A stretch of 64,000 nucleotides of DNA from Podocnemis expansa (taxonomy: Eukaryota > Chordata > Testudines > Podocnemididae). The notes beneath the pieces were generated by a model. It was not told the DNA's origin and ran no database searches. It saw only the letters and a list, made by a program, of their open reading frames with translations. A program made the translations under genes and the position numbers. Shown piece by piece: positions 22,084 through 34,869 of this stretch (positions are counted from its first letter, which is position 1; each line of letters starts with the position of its first letter). The stretch covers positions 16,715,982 through 16,779,981 of the forward strand of contig ML682007.1 in assembly GCA_007922195.1 (NCBI GenBank). The letters run 5' to 3'.

Positions 22084-25000
22084 CGAAGATGGGTGAACTT
22101 ACAGAAAGGAATGAAACTAAATGCAAGAGGGAGTAAAACATAGGGTCAGGTCATACAGTAACAGCAAATCAGAGCAGTTGTTCTGGACTCCCCGTGTCAG
22201 AACAGGCACTGGGACATTTACAATGGAAGGGTAGAGGAAAGAGATTTATCCCTCTGAGACAATGCTACTGTTTTCTCACTGTCAGCCTTTCTTTTCTCCT
22301 TCTACCTCCTTCAAACCCTCTCTCACCTTCCTTGTTCCTACCATTGACACAGCCTCATTCTTAACACTACCAACTCATCTGTATCCTTGGTCACCGCTTT
22401 ACCCCATTCTTTTATTCATGTATTAATCTAACCGGTGCCCCTCCCAGCTCAGAGTCTGCCTAAATCCTTTAACTCAAGTCTGCAGAAACAAACACTCTGC
22501 CCCACATCCCCGGCCACCCGTCTGGCTCATAGTCTACCCTGTTTTGTTCTCTACCCCTTCTAGTGGCTTCCAGGAATATGCACAATGGGACACATACTCT
22601 GCCTTCGTGTAGTTAATCCGAATTAACCTCTCAGAAACTTCTCTTACCTGCTTGCTCCTTGTTTTGCCAAAATTTCTTGCAGCCACAATGCAGAGCAGTG
22701 AACACAATCCTCGTTTTGAACGGTCTGCCAGATGCCCTGACGCCATTGCACCCTTCAGGTGCTGGATAACTTCCAGGCCTCTGGCACAAGTGCTAGCCAC
22801 ACCAGCCTGTAATGACCTGCTGCCTACCAGTAAAACGTGACCTGCCCCAGTGCTGGAAATACAAAGACTCCTAAATGCTTTACTGATTTGAGTGGAATGG
22901 TAAAAGATGGCAGCCGTTATTCTAGAGGGCTAGCATCAGAAAGGTGAATGGCAGCTTTATGGTTTCCACTGGCTTTGCTCTTATGACTCACAAGTTTAAA
23001 TGGCTCTGTGTTTGAAATGTCCTTAATAACACATAATCAATTGTAGCCTTGCTTCCTTGTATCTTAATTGTGATGGAAGACATTTTTGTTGGTAAATGGA
23101 AGAGGTTAGAAATTATCTTGGAGGCATCAATGCCAAGCCAAGCCGTTATACTACTTGCAAAATTTAAACACAAATGAACCATATTCACTTTTGCACTCAG
23201 GATTAAAACTTGACTGGGCTTGGCCATTCTCTAGGGAAAAAAAGCGTAAAAAACTATGTAACATAGCTGCAAATCAGATATAATAATCATGCATTAAAAA
23301 GAGTGGAAGAAAAAATAGATCTTTGCAGATAATATTAAGAAAACAGTTCTCAGGACCACGCCCCAGTCCTTTTGTCACCAGCAATGGCCTGACTTTCAGA
23401 AATTCTGAGCCTTTGCAAATCTCCCTGAACTCTAAAGGATCTGTTGGTGCTCATCACCTGAACTTCAGGCTATTTTAATGTCTTGCCATTGATTTCACTA
23501 AGAACAGAATTTGTCCCTGTAGATTTCATTGGTAGTATGAAAACTCACCTTCTAACCCAAAAGGTCGAACTATGACATCTCTTGTACTAATGTAAGTAAA
23601 AAATTGTCAGAGACATTTTCTGTCATGTTGTATAATGGTAGAGATGGATGCAAACTAAAATTTGGATCCAGTAGCTACTATCATCTCCTATTTACAAACA
23701 GGACTCCTTGCTTCTTTACAAACAGGGCTTCTAATAGAGAGCTTTCCAGGCAAAAAAATAGCTTCAAATATTGCATGCTTCATTTAGGGTACCCTAAAAA
23801 ATAGAAGAACTCAAAATCAGTGGCCACTTTGGCAAATTTAGGCGTATCTGACTTCTCAAATGAAACACAATTAGGCAAATAGGACCTTAGCAGTCCTGTC
23901 AGTCACACCTCCTTGATCAATCCAGTTAGACATATTCCTTCCCAGAGTATCAGACAACTATTATTAAAAACATGTTTCCTAGAATTTGTATGAATTCACT
24001 TTTGAGCCTGAAGGTATAGATCAAATGGATTTTACGTATAAATGGGTTGATTGTAATTATGATGACAGGAGAGCTTTTTGTAAAATACATTTAACATGAT
24101 ACTGGGTTTCTTTTTTTTCAACCAGAAACACAATGCATAAAATGTATTGCTGTTGGTTTACTCATTTTATTGCACTGGTTTTCTTGTGACTTTCTTTTCT
24201 CTTTTGAAGATATTTTCCTTTATTAGGTCCTGTCAGGTTGTAGCTTTCATGGTCCAGAAGAAAGATTCCTGCTGTTAAATTCTTTTGCAAAGTAGCTGTT
24301 GACTTTCTCATAACCAGCATTTATGTCATTAGTGATAAATGATGTTGACTGCATCAGGCAATGACCATTACAAGTAAAGTTGAACAGCAACAACAGCTTT
24401 GGCTCCAGGTTCCCTATAGAAAAATGTGACTAGAATCAAATGCGATGCTCTTGATCCAGTACATTTGAAAGGGACACTGGCTGTTGATAAAACAGACCCA
24501 TAAAAACTGAGAATTTGTATGAATCCTTTTCAGTAATAGATTCTGGGCTTAGTTCCTTATTGTCCTATGGCCTCTTTGTAGGAGTTAGGGTGCTGTAAAG
24601 GAGATGTGGGACAGGTGAAAGCCTTCCCCCTTGGGTTGTGGGGGCCTGTATGCCAAGAACAGGGCTGGATCTGAAAGTTTTGCAGTGTCGATGGAAACCT
24701 GGGTAGATGAGAGAGGCGTGACAAGGGCAGTCTTGTGATTTGGCCAGCCTGCTCCCCTGTGATAGCCCGTAGAGGCTGGTGAAGCAAAACAATTTAGGTC
24801 AGCGCTTGGACGGCCCATGCCTGAACCAGGGCTCAAGCTGCCTCCTCTCTGCTTCTCCACCAGAGCCTCTGCAAGCACAAGGATAAAACTGGCTCATTAT
24901 CAGTATGGGCCCAATCTTGCTAGAGCCTGGGGAACCTCAGTTACCACTGAGATTCGTGACACTTGAAAGCGTTCAGCAGCCTCAGGAGACTCTCAGCGCC

Positions 25001-25824
25001 TTGCAGGGATTGAGCCCAACATACGTCCTAAAACCAATGGGAATTCTAGAAGTGCTGAGGTTGTAATAGCAGATTTATGAGATTCAATCCTGCAAACTGC
25101 TGAGCACCCTCAAGTCTCACTGACATTAATAGGAGTTGAAAGAACTCAGCTGTTTACAGGATTGTGCATTCACGTCATTACTTCTGCCCATTGTACTCCA
25201 AAGTCAGGGGCCTGATCCTTGTCCCTTTGAACTTTGCGGGATTTTTTTTTGCTATTGAACTCAGGAGGAAAAGTATAACAACTGGTAGGAACTTAGAGTT
25301 TTAGCAGCCCATGCTTGTGAAAAAGGCCATGGCAGTATGAAGCAAGGACACAGTGCTTGCCTCACAATGAAACAATTTGCAGGGCTGATCAATCTTTTCT
25401 TTAATTTTAGTAAGCCTTTGTATGTGGCCCAATGGTCATGGCATCCTGCTTTGTGGTCTCTAGCTGAAAACAGCTATATAGGTACAAAGCATTATTTTTA
25501 ATTTATTTGCTACATCTTATTATTTCAGTGTCTAGATTTCTAAGGGGGTTTATAAATGGTAAGATTGTCGTAAAGGATAAGAGTAATGATTTCAAATGCA
25601 TAACTAATAACCTGGCATTTCCCTGACACATTGTTTTGCTACATTTTGGGTGACTTTTATAGCTAAATCTTTCTATACATGTATCATCTTCTTAACTGTG
25701 TCTTGCTGGAGCTGCTTTTCTTCCCTAGGCAGATCTGGAGCCTCCTCCTAAATTCTTTGTGTTCCTTATACTCCATGTGAATTTGAATGGGAGAGAAATG
25801 GATGATCGAGCCCCTAGAAAGGTT
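22084..25824. other. Intergenic, with decayed short repeats
   Basis: No confident gene. A minus-strand open frame around 22534-22820 has no recognised domain. Stretches near 23390-23480 and 25075-25170 (TGCTGAGCACC-type wording) look like decayed short DNA transposons common in turtles. Confidence 0.35.
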
Positions 25825-26187
25825 GTGACAAGTTGAAATATGGAAAACCAGTTTTGTGAAAAAATTTCAAATGTCAAACTTCTTTGCATTTCATGAAGTT
25901 CAAAATGAACTCACTTTCACTTTTTCTGAAATTTTCTGCAAAACTTTTAACTGAATTGTTAACTGACATTGTCATAAAAATGTTCTGTTGGTGGAAAAAC
26001 CAGATGGTTGGGAACATTTTTGAAAATGATGTTTTCAAGTTATTTTGATGAAACTGTTGATTAAAATATTAATTAAATTTCACAAAAAGCAGCAAATTTC
26101 CATTATTGTTGATGATTTTTCACAAAAAAGGGGTGTTTTTTTCAGCTTAAAGCATTTTGTGCAAAAAATTTCAAACAGCTCTATTCA
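25825..26187. mobile_element. AT-rich inverted-repeat MITE (AGAGCTGTTTGAAA end)
   Basis: The right end AATTTCAAACAGCTCT matches that at 3087. The left end GACAAGTTGAAATATGG is its diverged complement. The body repeats AAATTTTC/GAAAATTT words. No ORF. Confidence 0.45.
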
Positions 26188-26422
26188 CTGTTTGCTTGAA
26201 TGACAAAATATTGTTGACATCAAGCCATCATTGATATTATATGGAAATTACTTGAAAGGAAGAAATATTTGTCATGCAACAATGGGACACCCCTCACCAA
26301 AAAAAATGAACAGGAAGCTGTATTGGAATAAGGAATACAGAATGCATTACCTCTTTACCCAAAAACTTTGGCTTAGCACATGTTCTAAACGTCTTCCTGT
26401 TAAATGAGTAAGTGTTTTTCAA

Positions 26423-26633
26423 CGTTCCAAATGGGCAGCCGTGTTAGTCTAGTAAAAGAAAAAAAGCAAGGAGTCTTGTGGCACTTAAAGATTAACAGAT
26501 TTATTTATCGCATGAGCTTTTGTGGGAGAAAATCCCATTCTGTTAGCGTCTGACAAAGTGGGATTTTCTCCTACGAGAGCTCATGCGATAAATAAATCTG
26601 TTAGTCTTTAAGCGCCGCAAGACTCCTTGCTTT
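26423..26633. mobile_element. Hairpin retroposon-like repeat (family A) with 10-bp target duplication
   Basis: Bounded by TGTTTTTCAA on both sides (26413-26422 and 26634-26643). It starts CGTTCCAAATGGGCAGCCGT, runs through TTAGTCTAGTAAAAG and the shared core to GGGAGAAAATCCCAT, then turns back as a long inverted copy ending CTCCTTGCTTTT. Read on the minus strand it is an inverted 5' part followed by a sense part whose 3' end is GGCTGCCCATTTGGAACG. Variable 9-12 bp duplications and 5' inversion point to target-primed reverse transcription, not cut-and-paste. No ORF. Confidence 0.7.
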
Positions 26634-26696
26634 TGTTTTTCAAAGGGATTTGAAATATATGCCCTGTAATATCATTGTTTCATAGATGAATCATAA

Positions 26697-26870
26697 GACT
26701 AGTAGCCAGATTTTCCTGGATTCTAGTCCATGCGCTTTCACTGATTTGTTCTGGATCTCAACCACTCATGTAACTTTGCAGTCTGATTTTCTCCATCTGT
26801 AAAATGGAACTAATAATATGACTTCACATGGGTATTGTGAAAATTCAATTCAAGGTTACAAATTGATTTG
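26697..26870 (+). repeat. MIR/CORE-SINE copy
   Basis: MIR-like order ending in CATCTGTAAAATGGAACTAA and GGTATTGTGAAAATTCA. Strongly diverged. Confidence 0.5.
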
Positions 26871-27856
26871 TAAAAGAAAAGTATTATGTAAGTACTCTTT
26901 ATAATTATGACTGTCCTTAATGGATGAAACATGCTACATTACTGATTAGTGCTTTGCTCTTGTGCATGTCGTCTGGGTTTATGAGACAATTAATAACACA
27001 ACTTGCATTACTGAGTTTTACCTGCTGCCAGGGATATGTTAAAATGCTGACTGCATGAATAAAAATAATTGAACCAATAAATCCAATTGCTAGTTTTCCT
27101 ATTATAACTGGCGCTCCTGGTTGGGAATCTCAGCAGACAGGCCAAAAATGTATCTTAAGCAAGTGACTTGCACAAATCCCTCCTCCCCACCCCTGGTGTA
27201 TAAGTAGCTTCTTCATATTAGCCTTGAGGAACATTAGAGACGAGTCAATGTGGAGGAAGCTGCTGATCTCTGTGTATTTGTCTCCTTTCAGCATCACTAC
27301 AGCCTTCCTTCTTTGGTCTAGAATAACTATGAATTTTGCTTCTTATTCCATTTTTTTTAGCAGGTAAACTGATAATAAACCTGAGTTAAACTAATATAAT
27401 GTGCCCACAAAGAATGTTGCACCAGTTTAGCTATATCAATGCAACTTCTATGAAAATGTTAAAATTTGCTTTGTTCCCCCAGTAAATTCATGAGCTAGAA
27501 TGCATACATACACAGGAGTGTGAACAATGCAAATTTGAAAGATGTATGAACACAGCAAAAGGAAGAATGGAGGGGGCATGGAGATTTTGAAAACTGCCCA
27601 AGAAATTTAGGTGCATAAGTCCCATTCAAAGTCACAGGGTCTGATAGTCAATGCAACTAACTGGCTAATGAACTAAATTCTTTGCAAATTCTTTCCTTAA
27701 AACATCAAAGGAATACTTCTGAAGTTTATTTTTTACAGCATTTGTTCAACTGTAACACACACACACGCACACGCACACGCACACGAGAAAAGGCTTGTCA
27801 GTAAAATGCAGACCAGAAATAACTTGTTCCTCCTTACCATATAGTTGAGACATAAA
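26871..27856. other. Intergenic, possible conserved non-coding DNA
   Basis: No gene. A repeat-free AT-rich stretch at 27000-27110 could be conserved regulatory sequence, which comparison would show. A CA/CG-type dinucleotide repeat lies at 27754-27785. Confidence 0.3.
27754..27785. repeat. (AC)n microsatellite with ACGC interruptions
   Basis: Alternating purine-pyrimidine tract of about 32 bp. Confidence 0.85.
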
Positions 27857-27998
27857 GGCCTTGATTCTCTTCCCCTTTACACTAGTGTATAACAAGTTAC
27901 AACTAAAATAAAAAATAATAAAACAAATTTAAAAAAGTAACAATAATGGTATCACATGCACATAAAAATGATATAAGTAAAGTTAGAATTGGGCCTAG
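27857..27998. mobile_element. Short inverted-repeat MITE, diverged
   Basis: The ends GGCCTTGATTCTCTTCCC and AGAATTGGGCC are the two termini of a short turtle palindromic repeat. The interior is A-rich and degraded. Confidence 0.35.
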
Positions 27999-28333
27999 AG
28001 TTCCTACTGTGTAATAATGTTGCCAAATATTTTGCAATTTTATGCACTAAAATTATGAAAACAAGTCAGAAAGAACACTGCTGTATATGCCACAAGCAGC
28101 AATCAATGAAGCATGCAATATTTCAGTTATTTTCTTTTTCAAAATGACTGCTTATTCATTCCATTCATATTGTTTGGGCAATAAATTCAAAATTCAAACT
28201 AAATTCAAATTGCTACCAATGAAAGGGCCTCTCAAGTCTACAATATAATGGGTTCACTCCTGGTGCACATGGAGTAAGGGATACATATGTAAAGGTCCTA
28301 ACTTCATGGAGTTAATCTGTTTTGTGTACTGTA

Positions 28334-28374
28334 CGTGTGTGTGTGTGTGTGTGTGCGCGCGCGCGCGCGTGTGC
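28334..28374. repeat. (GT)n(GC)n(GT)n tract
   Basis: A GT run passes into a pure GC run and back to GT, about 41 bp of uninterrupted alternating purine-pyrimidine sequence. This is the most Z-DNA-prone composition in the window. Confidence 0.85.
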
Positions 28375-30069
28375 ATGCCAAGAGAAGGTTTTACCTGGGT
28401 TTGAATCACAAGTGCTCTCTATTTCCACGTAACTTCTATGTGCATTTGTCTGTGACTTCTCCTAAGTCAAGGCTTACATGGAACGTAATATTTGGAAATG
28501 ATTTCATGTTCTTCACTTGTCTTTTGATTTAGCAGGAGTTGGAGCCAGGACCATATGATGAAGTAGCTGTCTGTGGACTATCAGCCAGTGCTCCGTGGCC
28601 AGCCAGTGGCTTGCAGACCACTTTGAGATTCCCTGCATTTTAGCCTATTAGCAAACACTGGAGCAATCCAGTCCTCTCCTCTGCATTGTATACGATGCTG
28701 TGCAGATGAGAAGAATTTAACTCAAGAATATTGGACATATATCAAGACCACAACTTTCATATTAAGACAACATTACAAGGGTGACGTCTTGGCTTCCTTC
28801 CTCTTTGTGACAGCCAGTTTTTCGGTCTTTAACATGGCAAAGGAATTCTTTTGCTAAGACTGAACATATTGCCTTGCCTATCTATCAGTCTAACATGTTT
28901 GGTTGTCACCCCTCACCTCGCTTTTCTTTACTCCACTGACCAACACAAGGAACTTCATCACCTTGTTCTTAATGACCCCTCTGTTAATGCCAACTATGTC
29001 AGTAATTGAAGTGCTCACAAATTAGAATAGGTCAGAATTGTTAGCAATGGTGACATTGAATTTATCCCATCAGAATTCCCCTATATTTTTCCTTAAGAAA
29101 ACTAATTTGGTAAAACTTAAAATTAGCCATCTATTGTATAATAGATCAGATTGCTGGAATCTTGACTTGAGCTCTTAGTCTTACACGAGTTATAAGTTGT
29201 AATCTGATGTGCGTTACATAATTTTGGCATGGCTTGTCAAGCAAGTAAGTGTGTACAATGTATGCCATAAAGATAGGTACAAAGAACTAAATAAATGGAT
29301 GGGCCTTGTAATTCACAGATAGTTCTGCTTCACTGCAGACAAACTGAGGGATATTGATAATGCGTGGATGTACTCAAACATAATGACTGCTGTAATCATA
29401 GGTGAGCTCCAAGACTGAAACGAACATAAGTTCTGTGTCTTGGGATGTTAGTGAAGATACATTTATCGTTTATTATAGCAGGTTCAGAGAGCAATGTCAT
29501 TTTATACATTTTATTGCAGGTCATTCAAATCTATCACAGCATGTTTTATTGAAGCTGGAGGTTATGAAGGACACACAGAGCATCAGTTTTGCTTTTCTTT
29601 ATCACTCTAGTCTGTACTTCTGGGAGGAATCTTAGCTAATACTATCACAGCCTCAACCTCTGGTGCAAAAGGAATTTGGGAGCACTGGCAATAAGGCTAT
29701 TTCAGTGTCCTCAGGTATGTCCACCCACCTTTCAACACAACTGCAGAGTTCACTACTCTACTTTGGGCTGCCGAACCATCTCTGTCTACACAACAAGTGA
29801 GTCAGTTTTAAATGCTCTCCAGTGGATGAATTTCTGGTCCCTGAACCTCATAGAGCTTTGAAGTTTCCTTCTTGGTGCCAGAAAACACAACAGTTCCTTG
29901 TGCTTGTTTACACTGTGCTTCTTTCTCTCGCTGGTGAGGAATTATTCCCACTGCTAGTGTTGTTAATGTTAATGGGACTATTAGTGTGACTAACTGCTCT
30001 GTAAAAGGTTTCCAGTCTAGCCCAGTGCCAGCCATTTTGATTTAGAAGCATTCACCCACTGTCTGCCCT
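28375..30069. other. Intergenic, nothing recognised
   Basis: No gene or delimitable repeat seen. Confidence 0.4.
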
Positions 30070-30310
30070 GTTTTGTAGATTAGGAAACTGAGGCATGGTG
30101 AGATTATAGCTCAGCCTTTCAAATAAGATTAAGAGAATGAGGCAGCCAAATCCAACTTAAATTCAGTGGGAGCTGGGCACTGAACTCCTTTAGATTTACC
30201 TTTGAAAATCCTGGCCTAAATGTCTTGCCTGAAGCTACCCAGCAAGTCATTGGCAGAGACAGAGTTGATATGGAAACTCCTAGCTCCCAAGTGCTTGCTG
30301 GAGTCACATT
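30070..30310 (-). repeat. MIR copy split by a short palindromic element
   Basis: Left part GATTAGGAAACTGAGGCATG and right part CTACCCAGCAAGTCATTGGC are consecutive pieces of reverse-complement MIR. Between them (about 30110-30214) lies an inverted-repeat element with arms GCCTTTCAAATAAG and TTACCTTTGAAAATCCTGGC. The insertion is younger than the SINE. Confidence 0.55.
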
Positions 30311-30897
30311 ATCTCCGTGGCCACAACTGCTTCCCAGCCCAGATCTAACAGAGACGAGTTGGACTTTCAGCTTGAGCTCTCATTCATTCTGAAAGCTGAA
30401 ATCAGGCCATTAATAGGGCCAGGGGGCACTTTTTTTTACTACAGATAAATTATATTTTTAATTACATTAGAGCCATTCTCAACCAGTGGTGTCCCCACGT
30501 GATGGATAACTGCAGTCACACCTTCGCAGTAAAGCATTTCCATTGAAGGATGAGAGGGAAAGAAAAACAAAAAAACCCGTGCTGGTTTGACAGCCAAAGG
30601 GTTAATAGAGCAACCACTTGCCTGCTCAACCAGAATTGATTAGCATCTCCCCAGCAACGTGAGAATAAAAGGTCATGGGTGGGGTGTCTACCAGAAAGGA
30701 TGCCTCAAGCAGAGTGGTGCGAAGCAGCCAGACAAACCAGCACCCCAAAGAGGGAGAAGGAGGACGAGAGGCTGAGGAAGCCTATGGAGGAGGAGTAGGA
30801 GGAAAAGGAATTAGCTTGGGGAGCAGCAAGAGATTGGGGCAGTGTTTGATTTGTAATGAAAGAGGTGTCAGGACTCCCCCCTTGAAGTTCTGGGGCT
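30311..30897. other. Intergenic, purine-rich patch
   Basis: Contains a GGAGGA-rich stretch (30735-30815). The open frame through it has low complexity and no domain. Confidence 0.4.
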
Positions 30898-31019
30898 TGG
30901 GTGACCAGACATCCAGGTTTTATAAGGACAGTCCTGATATTTGGGTCTGTGTCTTATATAGGCACCTATTACACCCCAGCCCCTGTTGTGATCTTTCACA
31001 TTTGCTGTCTGCTCAGCCT
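30898..31019. mobile_element. Short DNA transposon with GGGTGACCAGAC ends
   Basis: Starts TGGGTGACCAGACATCC and ends with the complement of AGGCTGAGCAGACAGCA. The interior includes AGGACAGTCCTGATATTTGG, itself palindromic. This is a type seen widely in turtle genomes; I have not assigned the superfamily. Confidence 0.55.
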
Positions 31020-32214
31020 AGCCCAGGCTCAAGCATTCTTCTTGCTTTCATAACTGAGGCAGCAAGCCTGGAGGTGCCGGGGCTATGAACGGCCAAGCTG
31101 GAGGTGCTGAGGCGCAGCCCTGGCAAGCATTACACTGAACTTGATGGATGGAGGGGCAGTGGGGAGACTGGCTCTGGCTGTTCCAAACAAGGGCCCTGAG
31201 GAGGAGGTGATACCCCCAGCTACTCAAGCCAGGGGCTTTTGGAAGTCCTAAATGCATGAGGCCTGGGACTGATTAGCTTCCACTAGAAACATGGCCCTAC
31301 TCATCCCCCGTATCCTGAAAGGGACAGAGATTTCTGGGGACCCACCCAGGAGGAAAGCATGGATCATAACAAGGACATGTCAAATGCATAATTGAGCCTG
31401 GGCATGTAAGGTGGATGAAGCCAGGTTGATGTAGCTTGCCATCTGGCCACAGGCATTTAAAGGCCCCCATGCCACAAATATATTTTTATTAAAATAAACC
31501 CCCCCCCCACAAATGCCAACGTTCTCCCACCCCTGTTAAAATGGAAAGACCAATGTTGAAATTTTCTCAGGGATGAGTCAAGAGTTGCTAATCCTGCCCT
31601 TTCTGTCTCTCACCTGAGGAAACAATCATTTGCTAGTTAGAAAAATAAGGCACAGGAATAAATATTTTAGGGGCTTTGAGATAGGTTCAGATTTCAGCAG
31701 AGGCTGAGGGACATTTGGCATAGCTGAATAGGGGAGCAGTATACTTCACTGAGCCTCCACTGGCTGAGTGCAGGATTACTTGCCCCCATACCTCTGCCAA
31801 TGAATGAGCAAGAAGGTTTGGGATTAGCTGGCTCTGAGTCCTGGGCCACTAGATTAGATTTGGAGAAGTATGGCAGAAATGGAGATAGATACACTCGTTT
31901 CAATACAAGTCATGTATTTGCTTCTGTAGGGGTCATGGCTCCTTCCACATGTTTCTTGCAAACTTTTCTGTGGCCAAACATTGTTTGCATGCATGTTCAT
32001 GGAAAGAAAGATGCCATCAATGCTCCTCCCAACATGTCCAAAGAAGCAGCTCAGTTGTGAGCGGGGCTGCATGTCCAAGCAGGGGACCGACCAAGAGATG
32101 TCTGTAAAGAAGCCCTTATTCTGCTTCAGCCCAGCAGGGGCAGAGCAGAGCAGTTGCTCACAGGCTGCTGCTCCTCGTCTCCACAAGTGACCAGACAGAG
32201 TGGTGCCTCACTCA
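31020..32214. other. Intergenic, nothing recognised
   Basis: A poly-C run sits at 31500-31509. No supported gene. Confidence 0.4.
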
Positions 32215-32880
32215 CAGCCTCTAAGGTCAGAAGGGATCAATATAGACAGTCTGATCGCTTGCACAAGGCAGGCCACAAAACCTCACACACATACTCCTGC
32301 AATAAATCTCTAACCTATGACTGAGTTATTGAAGTAATCACATCATGATTTAAAGATTTAAAAGTACAGAGAATCCACTAGCAAGTGAGCCATCCCCATG
32401 CTACAGAGGAAGATGAAAATCACCCAGAGCCCCTGATAATGTGCCCTGGGGCAAAATTCCTTCCTGACCCCAAATATGGCTATTAGCTAAAACCCTGAGC
32501 ATGTGGGCAAGTTTTACCAGCTAGACATGCAAGAAAAAATTCTCTGTAATAACTCAGAAGCCACTCCACCTAACATCCCTTCTCAGGTCACTGGCATATT
32601 CACTATCAGTTGTCCAAAAATAGGTTAATTGCCAGACTAGGCTGTCCCCATATATCATATCCTCCATAAATTTAGCAAACTCGATTTTGAAAGCAGCAAG
32701 GCTTTTTGCCCCCAAAGCTCCTGTTGGAAGGCTATTCCAGAACTTTACTCCTCTGATGGTTAGAAGCCTTGTTCTCCCATCTTCCCTCCCCCAGCTTGAT
32801 GACCATTGCCTTAGAGCTGTTGTGGATGTCACAGTAAGCTGTGCTGGAAAGGAGCTTTTGCTGCCTGCTTGTCTCATGAA
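32215..32880 (-). mobile_element. CR1 LINE, 3' end fragment
   Basis: Begins (as reverse complement of the 3' UTR) with AGGTCAGAAGGGATCA and continues through phrases characteristic of turtle CR1 (AAATTCCTTCCTGACCCCAA, TATTAGCTAAAACCCTGAGC). On the minus strand, remnants of the ORF2 C-terminus are readable as FWNSLP...SLAAFKIEFAKFMEDM. 5' truncated and dead. Confidence 0.75.
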
Positions 32881-33682
32881 GAAAGAGAAATGAGGACTTG
32901 ATTGTGACTCTGAGTTAGTTTAGTCCTTGCCCTGCTCCTACGGCAGCATAATTATTGGCTTCTCCTAAATTGGGCTGCATTTCAGTGTGCCCCAATTCTA
33001 TAAAAGTGTTTGGCTGGCTGGCTTGGAAAGTCTTTGTGCCACCCAGTCAGTGAACAAAACAAATCTGTGTGAGGTAAGCAGTGAACCACACATAATGAAT
33101 GACAATTTCTCCAAAAAAAGGCATTGTTTGTGATATGTACTATAATAAAGTTTCATAAACCCTTTACAAAATAATTGTGAAAAAGAAATAAATAATTAAA
33201 AATCTCTGTCTGTTCATAGATAATTCATGAAGGGAAAATGGCTATGCTATTTAAATGAATTATTCACTGCACTCATTCCCTCAGCTCTACTTAAGAATAT
33301 CATTCTTCCAAATCATGCATAACGATTGGCAATAATTCTTACTATCAAATTTAGTTTAGAACCCTAATGGGCTTGTGGTTCCTAGTTCAGGTCCCATGTC
33401 CAGGTGATGGCCTAACAGGCCATCCCTTTAAAATAGCTTCTGATTCAGCATGTGCAAGAAAAGGACATTAGACTTCAGTAGTTTCATCTGTTGCTCATAA
33501 TGGAACCAACGTTCACGTTTCATCTACATCTGCTGGATGCAGATGAGTCAGAACTTATAATCATGGCTTTTCCATAAACCAGACCTGAGGGGAAGTACCT
33601 GATATAAAGATGGCAAATTTGCTTCTGCAATAATAGTATCTGTGGATGTGACTGTGAAATGTTCAGTCACCAAGAGCCATTG
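32881..33682. other. Intergenic, nothing recognised
   Basis: AT-rich, no gene seen. Confidence 0.4.
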
Positions 33683-33778
33683 GAATAAAAAAGGAGCCCT
33701 GGGCCACTTAAAGATTAAGTGCCACAGGACTCCTTGCTTCTTTTGTGGGACTAGACTGATGTGGCTGCACCCTTTGGA
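33683..33778 (+). mobile_element. Family A retroposon-like repeat with inverted 5' part
   Basis: An inverted segment (AGGAGCCCTGGGCCACTTAA) is joined directly to a sense segment (TTAAGTGCCACAGGACTCCT) that runs to the family 3' end GGCTGCACCCTTTGGAA. The switch sits in TTAAAGATTAAG. Possible short duplication TTGGAA. Confidence 0.6.
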
Positions 33779-34869
33779 AACTGGAAAAAATGACTCTCCT
33801 GGCTGAAAAACTGGGAAGACTGAATGTCGATATAAGAGGCATGCATGCAACATGGTAGAATCTGAACACTGGGAGCACAACTCTGACTCACAGTGGTCAG
33901 ACATTTCAATTGTTGCATGCTTCTGATGAGCAAACTGGTGTTTCTTTGGGGTTGTCCCCATAGGTAATCTGGACTATTGATCTGGCAGGCTTATTTTCCA
34001 TGTGTAATAACTGCCATTTTCAGCTTGAAGGTAGCTGTAGTTATAAGTTCATGTGCTCTACATAGTACCAAGGCCTGATGAGGAAAATAATGCTTATTAT
34101 GTCATATACAAAGACATAGCTAGTACGTCTTTCTCACTTCATATTATCATTTTAGGAGAGCAGAATGGGCGAACTGGCTATAATGATACAGGATTTGAAT
34201 TGGTACTGGAACCACACAGCTAACCAAAAGAGAGATCAGATAATGACATGTTAAGAATGGCACTTGCTTTCACAGATGGGTTGTTTTAATGACTACCTGG
34301 TTTCAGCATAAAATTGCCATAAACATAAATTTCAATATGCATGAGGTGACAAAGACACCTTGGATCATGTTCTACTTTGGAAACCTTTGATTAAACTCAT
34401 CCAGGATGTATGTGTATTTAGGCGTGCTGACCTTATCCTAGAATCTGATATTTGACTCCTAATAGCAACAATTCAATTCTGATAAGTATTATGATGAAGT
34501 GATCACTAATAGTTACACAGTCATGATTTCCATCAAACATCCTATATTGGAAGACCAGCTGTTTACTGAGGAGGAGGATTAGTGTTTATTTCAAAATTCT
34601 TTCAGAGAAATTTCTAGAGAACAACTGGGACTAAGGAAAATGGAAAAGTAATATTGGATGATTCCATCAAGTCTTAGGAGAGGAAAAAGACGTGGTTCAA
34701 AATGTATGGTCAGAGTTGAGTCAATGAAGAGAGGTGGAAATTAGCAATAAAGGAAAAAGAAAAGTCTTTAATGAGCGGTCAAGAGGGCCTGTTTTCATGA
34801 TCATAATTAGTGGTGGAATAATATATTGTAGTGTACTGAGCCAATGAAAGACATAGCTAGAATTCGAGC
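33779..34869. other. Intergenic, possibly 5' part of the LINE that follows
   Basis: No recognisable domain in any frame. The LINE at 34870 may begin somewhere in the last few hundred bases. Confidence 0.3.
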
